A stretch of 55,959 bases of DNA from NCBI GenBank assembly GCA_019416865.1, contig DXWL01000011.1, forward strand, positions 1 to 55,959, given 5' to 3'. Position 1 is the stretch's first letter. Each line of letters begins with the position of its first letter. Shown in pieces: positions 49,945-55,959 of the stretch. The notes under the pieces are model-generated. The model saw only the letters and a list, made by a program, of their open reading frames with translations. It ran no database searches and was not told the DNA's origin. The DNA is from Fusobacterium sp. Its GTDB lineage: Bacteria; Fusobacteriota; Fusobacteriia; Fusobacteriales; Fusobacteriaceae. The translations under genes and the position numbers were made by a program.

Positions 49945-49998
49945 TTACATCTGTAATAATAACAGTAGTAATATAACATATGTTTTTTAATATTGCAA
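49945..49998 (-). promoter_or_regulatory. promoter of the FadL-like porin with palindrome
   Basis: Minus strand: TTGCAA (49998-49993), 17-base spacer, TATATT (49975-49970), with TG-T extension. A palindrome, TTACATCTGT ... ACAGTAGTAA (49945-49971), overlaps the last two bases of the -10, the same position as in the TetR promoter. Confidence 0.65.
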
Positions 49999-50024
49999 GT
50001 AAAAATTTTTTTATATAAAAAAAA

Positions 50025-50046
50025 TCCCATACATTGTTGTATGGGA
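50025..50046 (-). terminator. intrinsic terminator after trmL
   Basis: Stem TCCCATAC (50025-50032) / GTATGGGA (50039-50046) with 6-base loop. The minus strand continues into eight T. Confidence 0.85.
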
Positions 50047-50053
50047 AGGTTTA

Positions 50054-50512
50054 TTATTCAGAAAATTTAAATCCTGTTTGTCTTAGTGCCTCATATAAGA
50101 TAATGGCTGCTGAATTTGAAAGATTTAGCGAACGCCCCATTGGTATCATAGGGATAGTTATACATCTGTCAGCATATTTTTCAAGAATTTCTTTTGGAAG
50201 TCCTCTTGATTCAGGCCCGAAAATTATAAAATCATTTTCTTCATAAGTTACATCACTATATCTGTTTTTGCATTTTGTAGTAGCAAAAAAGAAATTACCA
50301 TTAGGATTAGCCTTCACAAAATCTTCAAAGCTTTCCCAAACAGTAAGGTCAACTAAGTGCCAATAATCAAGCCCAGCTCTTTTAACCTCTTTTTCATCAA
50401 TAGAAAATCCCAAAGGTTTTATAAGGTGAAGTTTTGTATTTGTAAGAACACAAGAACGCCCTATATTTCCTGTGTTATAAGGGATTTCAGGCTCATATAA
50501 AACTATATTCAT
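50054..50512 (-). CDS. trmL: tRNA (cytidine/uridine-34-2'-O)-methyltransferase
   Basis: 152-residue SPOUT (SpoU class) enzyme methylating the wobble ribose of tRNA-Leu. MNIVLYEPEIPYNTGNIGRSC (start), DFIIFGPESRGLPKEIL (near 90-106) and CITIPMIPMGRSLNLSNSAAIILYEALRQTGF (end) match TrmL over its length. Monocistronic on the minus strand, divergent from the metallo-hydrolase gene across 205 AT-rich bases. Confidence 0.95.
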   Translation of the reverse strand: MNIVLYEPEIPYNTGNIGRSCVLTNTKLHLIKPLGFSIDEKEVKRAGLDYWHLVDLTVWESFEDFVKANPNGNFFFATTKCKNRYSDVTYEENDFIIFGPESRGLPKEILEKYADRCITIPMIPMGRSLNLSNSAAIILYEALRQTGFKFSE

Positions 50513-50678
50513 TTAAAAATTCCTCCATAAAAATTAAAATTAAAAACTATTTCCAAAAATAATTTTATCATATTTTCAAAAGAATTCATAATATTAATAT
50601 GGTGTTCTTATAAAAAAATATGATTTTTATATAATAATACTTTATTTTTTTTATAAAAAATGGTAATTTATAGATGTG

Positions 50679-50702
50679 GATTAGAATAGTAGATTAGAAT
50701 AG
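50679..50702 (+). repeat. short tandem repeat before the metallo-hydrolase gene
   Basis: GATTAGAATAG occurs at 50679-50689 and again at 50692-50702 (13-base period), ending immediately before the GGAGG ribosome site (50705 on). A TATAAT at 50630-50635 upstream could be the -10, placing the repeat in the leader RNA. Confidence 0.6.
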
Positions 50703-50717
50703 ACGGAGGAATAAATA

Positions 50718-51344
50718 ATGGAGATAAGAAGATTTGCAACAGGACCTTTTCAAACAAACTGCTATCTTGTATGGAATGATAAAAAAGAAGCATACTTTTT
50801 TGACTGTGAAGGTGAAAGATTAAATAGAGTGGAAGAAACAATTGAGAAAGAGGGATTAACTCTAAAATATATAATACTGACTCATGGACATGGAGATCAT
50901 ATTTGTGGCTTAAATAAAATGAAAGAGATGTATCCTGATGCAACAGTATATATTGGAGAAGAGGAAAAAGAGTTTTTAGATAATAACAGTTTAAATCTTG
51001 CTCCTAATATTATAGGAAGGGCATTCCATTATAATGGAGGATTCAGAACTTTAACAAATGGGGATAGAGTGGGAGATTTTACTGTAATTGATACACCTGG
51101 ACATACTATAGGCTCAAAATGTTTTTACAACAAAGAGAGTAAAATTCTTATATCAGGAGATACAATGTTCAGAAGAAGTTTTGGAAGATATGATCTTCCT
51201 ACATCTAGTGGAAAACAACTTTTTGACAGTCTTGCAAAACTTTGTGCAAAACTTCCTGAAGATACAGTGGTTTACAGTGGACATACAGAGCCCACAACAA
51301 TAGGAGAGGAAAAAATATTCTTAACTCATAATGGGCTTATCTAA
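50718..51344 (+). CDS. metallo-beta-lactamase fold hydrolase (glyoxalase II-like, YcbL type)
   Basis: 208 residues. The dizinc motif THGHGDH (near 54-60) is followed by further ligands in DTPGHTIGSKCF (His near 132), ISGDTMF (Asp near 150) and YSGHTEPTTIG (His near 193). The N-terminus FATGPFQTNCYLVWNDKKEAYFFDCEG is typical of small YcbL/YqgX-type proteins lacking the GloB C-terminal domain. Probably hydrolyses a thioester. 15 bases ahead of trxB, a thiol-redox pairing that suggests a shared transcript. Confidence 0.88.
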   Translation: MEIRRFATGPFQTNCYLVWNDKKEAYFFDCEGERLNRVEETIEKEGLTLKYIILTHGHGDHICGLNKMKEMYPDATVYIGEEEKEFLDNNSLNLAPNIIGRAFHYNGGFRTLTNGDRVGDFTVIDTPGHTIGSKCFYNKESKILISGDTMFRRSFGRYDLPTSSGKQLFDSLAKLCAKLPEDTVVYSGHTEPTTIGEEKIFLTHNGLI

Positions 51345-51359
51345 AAAGGAGGAAAACAG

Positions 51360-52283
51360 ATGGAAAAAATATATGATCTTGTAATAATTGGGGGAGGTCC
51401 TGCAGGACTAACAGCAGCATTATATGCCGGAAGATCAAATCTTTCTGTTCTTGTGATAGAGAGAGAAAATATAGGAAGCTTATACATGGCTCATCAAGTG
51501 GATAATTATCCTGGATTTCCAGAAGGAATAACAGGAAAAGAGCTTCAACATCAAATGAAAAAACAAGCTGAAAAATTTGGTGCAGAATTTATGAATGCAG
51601 TTTTTCTAGGGCTTGATATATACTCTGAACCAAAAATTATAAAAACAGATAAGATAAATGTAAAAGGAAAATCTGTAATTATTGCTGGAGGAACTGGAAA
51701 ATTTGGGGGAAAGAAAATTACAGGGGAAAAGGAATTTCTTGGAAAAGGGGTTTCATATTGTGCAACTTGTGACGGAGCTTTTACAAGAAATATGACAGTT
51801 TCACTTTTTGGTAATGGAGAGGAAGTTGCAGAGGAAGCACTGTTTCTTACAAAATATTCAAAAGAGATTTTAATTTTTACAAAAGACAGTGAACTTATGT
51901 GTGGAGCTGATCTTTTAGAAAACTTAAAGGGAAATGAAAAAGTAAAAATTATTACTAATGCAGAAATTAAAGAGCTAAAAGGGAGTGAATACCTTGATTA
52001 TGCAGTAGTAGAAGTAAAGGGAGAGAAAAAAGAATATCCAGTACAATATGCTTTTATGTATCTTGGTACAAAAAGTTCTATGGAACTTTATGGAGAATTT
52101 GCTGCTCTTGATGGAGAGGGATATATTGTTACAGATGAATTTATGAAGACAAGAACAGAGGGAGTATTTGCTGCAGGAGATGTGAGAAGTAAAAAAATAA
52201 GACAGATAACAACAGCTGTAAGCGATGGAACTATTGCTGGAATGGAAGCAATAAAATATGTTTTAATTAATAATAAAAAATAA
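51360..52283 (+). CDS. trxB: thioredoxin reductase family flavoprotein
   Basis: 307 residues. The FAD-binding GGGPAGLTAALYAGRSNL (residues ~10-27), redox-active CATCDG (near 137-142), a degenerate NADPH-site VSLFGNGEEVAEEALFLTKYSKEI and the C-terminal FAD site GVFAAGDVRSKKIRQITTAVSDG all match TrxB. The pyridine-nucleotide loop reads FGNGEEV rather than the GGGxSA/R form typical of NADPH enzymes, so cofactor or partner (ferredoxin- or flavodoxin-linked reductases exist) is uncertain. AGGAGG precedes the ATG; terminator follows. Confidence 0.88.
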   Translation: MEKIYDLVIIGGGPAGLTAALYAGRSNLSVLVIERENIGSLYMAHQVDNYPGFPEGITGKELQHQMKKQAEKFGAEFMNAVFLGLDIYSEPKIIKTDKINVKGKSVIIAGGTGKFGGKKITGEKEFLGKGVSYCATCDGAFTRNMTVSLFGNGEEVAEEALFLTKYSKEILIFTKDSELMCGADLLENLKGNEKVKIITNAEIKELKGSEYLDYAVVEVKGEKKEYPVQYAFMYLGTKSSMELYGEFAALDGEGYIVTDEFMKTRTEGVFAAGDVRSKKIRQITTAVSDGTIAGMEAIKYVLINNKK

Positions 52284-52290
52284 ATATTCT

Positions 52291-52335
52291 AAAGGACTGT
52301 TAATTATAATTTTATATAGACAGTCCTTTTTATTT
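52291..52335 (+). terminator. intrinsic terminator after trxB
   Basis: Stem AAAGGACTGT (52291-52300) / ACAGTCCTTT (52320-52329), perfect 10 bp with 19-base A/T loop, followed by TTATTTTT. Confidence 0.82.
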
Positions 52336-52468
52336 TTCGAAAATTATTTATTATAAGCATAGTAATGCTATATTTTTTCAATGTTGAGATTGTTGATTTT
52401 TTTCTTATTTTCATGTATTATAATTTTAATAATTAAAAATAAACTAGAATTATTAAAATGGGGGGAAT

Positions 52469-52753
52469 ATGGATATACTTATTGCAATGTGTATAGGGAT
52501 GATCGTGGGGAATAAACTTTTTCCTAGAAGATATAAAAAAACTACAGAAAATCTGCAAGTTTTATGCACAATTTTATTAATCTTTTCTATGGGTGTAAAA
52601 TTAGGAAAAAGGGAGAATTTTCTTCAAGAAATAAGCATTCTTGGTTGGAATAGTTTTATATTTTTCTTTATTCCATCTTTATTTTCATTAATAATAGTAT
52701 TCTTTTTGACACGTTACTTTATAGAAAAAAAAGAAAATAAGGAGAAAAAATAA
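52469..52753 (+). CDS. lysine exporter LysO (DUF340), N-terminal half as a separate gene
   Basis: 94 residues with three membrane helices (MDILIAMCIGMIVGNKLFP, LQVLCTILLIFSMGVKLG, then a strongly hydrophobic helix). The GNKLFPRRYKK and FSMGVKLGKRENF segments match the first part of LysO/YbjE. The next gene, starting one base after this stop, supplies the rest. Together (94 + 199) they equal one ~299-residue LysO. GGGGG precedes the ATG. The 185-base upstream gap holds the trxB terminator and a TATAAT (52419-52424), too small for a lysine riboswitch. Confidence 0.72.
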   Translation: MDILIAMCIGMIVGNKLFPRRYKKTTENLQVLCTILLIFSMGVKLGKRENFLQEISILGWNSFIFFFIPSLFSLIIVFFLTRYFIEKKENKEKK

Positions 52754-52754
52754 T

Positions 52755-53354
52755 ATGGTAATTTTTGCAATGTTAGCTTTAATTTTCGGAGTAATCTATG
52801 GTTTGGTAGGCAAAGATAATATTTTTGTTTTAAGTCTGGTATCAAATACAGATTATATTTTATATTCTTTAATGTTTTTTGTGGGAATAAGTGTGGGACT
52901 TCACAAAGGAATTTTAAAAGAGTTAAAAAAACATCATCTTAAAGTTTTTATAATTCCTTTTGGTGTTGTAGTAGGTTCTTTTTTAGGAGGAATCATCTGC
53001 AGTTATTTGACAGGTTTTACAATGGGAGAGAGTACAGCTGTTGCAAGTGGTTTAGGTTGGTATAGTCTTTCAGGTATAACAATGGGAAAATTAGCAGGGG
53101 CAGAACTTGGAAGTATCACGTTTTTAAGTAATTTAATGAGAGAGATATTTTCTTTTTTCTTAATTCCTGTAATAGCGAAATATCTTAATTATTACAGCTG
53201 TATTGCTCCAGCAGGTGCTACAAGTGAAGATACAACACTGCCTATGATGATAAAATATACAAATGAAGAAACTGTTATGCTTTCTGTTTTTAATGGAATG
53301 ATTTGTTCAGCACTTGTGCCTATTTTAATTTCATTCTGTTATAATAATTTATAA
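52755..53354 (+). CDS. lysine exporter LysO (DUF340), C-terminal half as a separate gene
   Basis: 199 residues with five to six membrane helices. DYILYSLMFFVGISVGLHKG (near 32-51), FIIPFGVVVGSFLGGIICSYLTG, ASGLGWYSLSGITMGKLAGAELGSITFLSNLMREIFSF (near 96-133) and the end APAGATSEDTTLPMMIKYTNEETVMLSVFNGMICSALVPILISF are the signature region of DUF340/LysO, which exports lysine and thialysine in E. coli. AAGGAG overlaps the end of the preceding half-gene, so the two are translated as a coupled pair. Confidence 0.78.
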   Translation: MVIFAMLALIFGVIYGLVGKDNIFVLSLVSNTDYILYSLMFFVGISVGLHKGILKELKKHHLKVFIIPFGVVVGSFLGGIICSYLTGFTMGESTAVASGLGWYSLSGITMGKLAGAELGSITFLSNLMREIFSFFLIPVIAKYLNYYSCIAPAGATSEDTTLPMMIKYTNEETVMLSVFNGMICSALVPILISFCYNNL

Positions 53355-53360
53355 AAAATA

Positions 53361-53389
53361 TTGTGAGGAATTAGAGGATATGTTATAAT
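53361..53389 (+). promoter_or_regulatory. promoter of the acyl-ligase fusion gene
   Basis: TTGTGA (53361-53366), 17-base spacer, TATAAT (53384-53389) with TG-T extension. The start point falls near 53396. Confidence 0.72.
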
Positions 53390-53433
53390 TTTAAAGATTA
53401 CAGGTGTTATTATGTGAAAAAGGAGAGATGGGA

Positions 53434-55899
53434 TTGGTATTTTTAAAAGATTATAATAAAACAGCTATGATTTATGATGACAGAGAGTATTCATATAAAG
53501 ATGTCATTTTAAGTGCAAAAAGTTTTAGCGAAAGAATTGATATTAAAAAAGAGGACAGAGTAATTATATTTATGGAAAACAGACCTGAACTTTTGTTCAG
53601 TTTTCTTGGAATATGGGACAAGCAAGGAACTTGTGTCTGTCTTGACGGAAGCTTTTCAGGAGAGGAATTGGCTTATTACGTAGAAGATTCGAAGCCAAAA
53701 TATATTTTTACTTCAAAAGGTAATTATGAGGCAGCTGTAAAAGGGGCAGAACTTGCAAAAGTTGATGTAAAAATATTAATAGTTGATGATATCCCTATAG
53801 ATTATCAGGGAGAGAGTATGACAATAGAGATAGAGGATAAATATTTTGTTTCTCTTATCTTATACACTTCAGGAACAACAGGAAATCCTAAAGGTGTAAT
53901 GCTTATGTTTGACAATATTCTTGTGAATATGGAAGGACTTGATGTATATAAAATGTTTGGAATAGAAGACAGGGTTTTGGCTCTGCTTCCAATGCATCAT
54001 ATTTTCCCTCTTCTTGGTTCAGGAGTTGTTCCTCTTGGAAAGGGTTCAACAATAGTATTTTTAAAAGAGGTATCTTCACAGGCAATGGTTGAAGCTCTGC
54101 AAAAATATAAGATTACTTTTATTATTGGAGTTCCTAAACTTTGGGAAATGCTTCATAAAAAAATAATGGAAAAAATAAATGGAGGAAAACTTACAAAAAC
54201 TATTTTTAAATTGGCAGAAAAAATAGGAAATAAATCTTTCAGCAGAAAAATATTTAAAAAAGTTCATGAGGGATTTGGAGGAAATATAAGATTTTTTGTT
54301 TCTGGAGGTTCAAAGCTTGATCCGCAAATTTCAAGAGATTTTTTAACATTAGGAATAGATGTATGTGAAGGATATGGTCTTACAGAGACTTCACCAATGA
54401 TAAGTTTTACCCCTGTAAATCAAGTTGTTCCAGGAAGTGCAGGAAAGATACTTAAAGGTGTTGAAGTAAAAATTGCTGAAGATGGAGAAATTCTAGCTAA
54501 GGGAAGAAATATAATGAAAGGATATTACGGAAGACCTGAAGCTACTGCAGAGGTTATAGATGAAAATGGTTGGTTTCATACTGGTGATTTAGGAGAGCTT
54601 AAAGGGGAACTTTTATATGTAACTGGAAGAAAAAAAGAGATGATAGTTCTTTCAAATGGAAAAAATATTAATCCTGTTGAGATAGAGCAGTGGATATCAG
54701 CAAGAACAGAACTTATAAAAGAGATAGCGATTATGGATTATGAAAATAAACTGACTGCTGTTATCTTCCCAGACTTTTATAAACTTCATGAAGAGGGAGT
54801 TGCAAATATTCTTGAAACATTTAAGCATGGTATTATTGATGAATATAATAAACAGGCAGCAAGTTATAAAAAAATTCTTGATGTAAAAATTGTTCAAAAT
54901 GAACTTCCAAAAACAAAAATCGGAAAAATAAGAAGATTTATGCTTAAAGATGTAATAGAGAAAAAAGAGGAAGATGTTCAAAATATTAAAGAGCCTTCAA
55001 CAGAGGAATATAAAAATATTGCAGCCTTTTTGAAAAGCATAAAAAATAAACCTATTATTCCAAATGCTCACCTTGAGCTTGATCTTGGACTTGACTCTTT
55101 AGATGTTGTTGAGCTTTTATCACACATAGAAGGAACATTTGGAGTAAAAATTGATGAGCAAACTTTTGTGGAACATTGCACAGTGGAAAAATTGGCAGAG
55201 TATGTAGAACAGCACTCAAATGAGATAATGAATGATACAAAAATAAATTGGAAAGATATTCTTTCACAAAAAAGTGAAGGGGAATTTCCAAAGTCTAATA
55301 CAGCAGGAAAAATAATAAAACTTTTATTAAAGCTTCCTTTTACATTCTTTATTAAGATAAAGAAAGAGGGAACAGAAAAGATAGATAAAAAAGGACCAGT
55401 ATTATTTGTGGGAAATCACCAAAGTTTCCTTGATGGATTTATAGTGTGCCAAGCTCTTCCAAATGATATTTTAGATAATACTTATTTCTTTGCAAAAGTA
55501 GATCACTTTAAAAAAGGGTTTATGAAATTTATGGGAGATAATTCAAATATTATTTTGGTAGATATCAATAAAAATCTTATAGGTTCTCTACAAATGTTAG
55601 GAAAAGCTCTTATAAGCGGAAAGAATATTGTAATATTCCCAGAGGGAACAAGAACAAGAAACGGAGAGATGGGAAGATTTAAGAAATTCTTTGCTATACT
55701 TGCAAGAGAACTAAATATTCCTGTTGTACCTTTTGTTATAGATGGAGCTTATGAAGCTTATCCTCCAAGCTCAAAATATCCAAAATCAGGAAATGTAAAA
55801 ATAAAATTCCTTGAAAAAATATATCCTGAAAACTTAGAGTATGAAGAACTTACTGAAAAAGTTTATAATATAATAAGTGAAGAATTAAAGAAAAAATAG
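53434..55899 (+). CDS. AMP-dependent acyl ligase - acyl carrier protein - PlsC acyltransferase fusion
   Basis: About 821 residues, three enzymes in one chain. Residues ~1-500 are an AMP-forming acyl-CoA/ACP ligase (LILYTSGTTGNPKGVM near 140-155, GYGLTETSPMISF near 305, GWFHTGDLGEL near 378, KTKIGKIRRFMLKD near 490). Residues ~530-600 are a carrier protein with phosphopantetheine Ser in DLGLDSLDVVELL. Residues ~630-821 are a PlsC acyltransferase (VGNHQSFLDGFI, i.e. NHx4D, and IFPEGTRTRNGEMG). Probably activates fatty acids, loads them on its own carrier and acylates a lysophospholipid. Start: TTG 53434 is 8 bases from AGGAG; ATG 53428 is an alternative, and GTG 53404 lies at the transcript start. 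Confidence 0.88.
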   Translation: MVFLKDYNKTAMIYDDREYSYKDVILSAKSFSERIDIKKEDRVIIFMENRPELLFSFLGIWDKQGTCVCLDGSFSGEELAYYVEDSKPKYIFTSKGNYEAAVKGAELAKVDVKILIVDDIPIDYQGESMTIEIEDKYFVSLILYTSGTTGNPKGVMLMFDNILVNMEGLDVYKMFGIEDRVLALLPMHHIFPLLGSGVVPLGKGSTIVFLKEVSSQAMVEALQKYKITFIIGVPKLWEMLHKKIMEKINGGKLTKTIFKLAEKIGNKSFSRKIFKKVHEGFGGNIRFFVSGGSKLDPQISRDFLTLGIDVCEGYGLTETSPMISFTPVNQVVPGSAGKILKGVEVKIAEDGEILAKGRNIMKGYYGRPEATAEVIDENGWFHTGDLGELKGELLYVTGRKKEMIVLSNGKNINPVEIEQWISARTELIKEIAIMDYENKLTAVIFPDFYKLHEEGVANILETFKHGIIDEYNKQAASYKKILDVKIVQNELPKTKIGKIRRFMLKDVIEKKEEDVQNIKEPSTEEYKNIAAFLKSIKNKPIIPNAHLELDLGLDSLDVVELLSHIEGTFGVKIDEQTFVEHCTVEKLAEYVEQHSNEIMNDTKINWKDILSQKSEGEFPKSNTAGKIIKLLLKLPFTFFIKIKKEGTEKIDKKGPVLFVGNHQSFLDGFIVCQALPNDILDNTYFFAKVDHFKKGFMKFMGDNSNIILVDINKNLIGSLQMLGKALISGKNIVIFPEGTRTRNGEMGRFKKFFAILARELNIPVVPFVIDGAYEAYPPSSKYPKSGNVKIKFLEKIYPENLEYEELTEKVYNIISEELKKK

Positions 55900-55915
55900 A
55901 GTATAAAATAAGGGG

Positions 55916-55959
55916 CTGTTGCAAATTTGTAAAAAATAAAATTCTCTAAGAAAAAATAG
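55916..55959. repeat. hairpin repeat, copy 2 (truncated by the window edge)
   Basis: CTGTTGC at 55916 begins a stretch that matches 46438-46480 at 36 of 43 positions, including TAAAATTC and CTAAGAAAAAATA. As with copy 1 it begins just after a stop codon. The other arm lies outside the window. Confidence 0.68.

Noticed and set aside
52284..52468. Possible lysine riboswitch before the LysO-like genes
   Set aside because: After the trxB terminator only about 130 bases remain, shorter than a lysine riboswitch with its expression platform, and no matching stems or second terminator are seen.

Overview
The window reads as a chromosomal segment of a strictly anaerobic, very AT-rich diderm bacterium, most likely a Fusobacterium (Fusobacteriota). 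The basis is the extreme A/T bias, simple AGGAGG-type ribosome binding sites with frequent TTG/GTG starts, a FadL-type outer-membrane porin (so an outer membrane), a reverse-type rubrerythrin (so an anaerobe) and the mix of housekeeping genes. The species cannot be fixed from sequence alone. There are no tRNA or rRNA genes, transposases or CRISPR arrays. Where an upstream in-frame start overlapped a Shine-Dalgarno sequence or promoter, I moved the start downstream to the codon with proper RBS spacing.

Region 1 (1-6.5 kb, + strand) is the most AT-rich part and looks accessory. It holds the tail of an unidentified membrane-type protein, two glycosyltransferases and a Wzx-like flippase (surface polysaccharide). 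These are followed by a tight four-gene cassette: a TPR protein with a class III nucleotidyl-cyclase-like domain, a DUF4209/HEPN-type protein with an RNxxxHG motif, and two tandem HU-like DNA-binding proteins. The cassette is a candidate uncharacterised, possibly defence-related system. It ends at a strong terminator.

Region 2 (6.5-24.2 kb, + strand) is housekeeping. It contains prfA-prmC-queA-rsmD (translation termination and RNA modification), xseB-ispA, and a conserved unknown gene. A complete four-gene sugar-type ABC importer with a TIM-barrel isomerase follows, bracketed by two near-identical GNRA-loop terminators. Then come TPR and DnaJ-like proteins, glmU-prs, tsaC-like, an Rrf2 regulator with a divergent rubrerythrin promoter/operator, and small unknowns.

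Region 3 (24.2-39 kb, mostly - strand) holds lrgAB with a long hairpin at the start of its transcript, and a divergent LTA-synthase-like sulfatase-fold transferase. Next is a four-gene operon (DUF3100-like membrane protein, small membrane protein, amidohydrolase, TSUP permease) divergent from a Crp/Fnr regulator. A double GNAT follows, then a run reading mutL, rlmH, DUF1292, DUF1934, TPR lipoprotein, lysS.

Region 4 (39-56 kb) contains recJ, a ClC transporter with cutC, and a polar amino-acid ABC importer preceded by a histidine leader peptide (four consecutive His codons), a 16-bp hairpin and an intrinsic terminator: an apparent histidine attenuator. After it come a ~200-bp imperfect hairpin repeat (a second copy starts at the right edge of the window), a nitronate-monooxygenase-like enzyme, a TetR regulator and FadL-like porin whose promoters carry similarly placed palindromes, trmL, a metallo-beta-lactamase hydrolase with trxB, a lysine exporter split in two genes, and an AMP-ligase/ACP/acyltransferase fusion.
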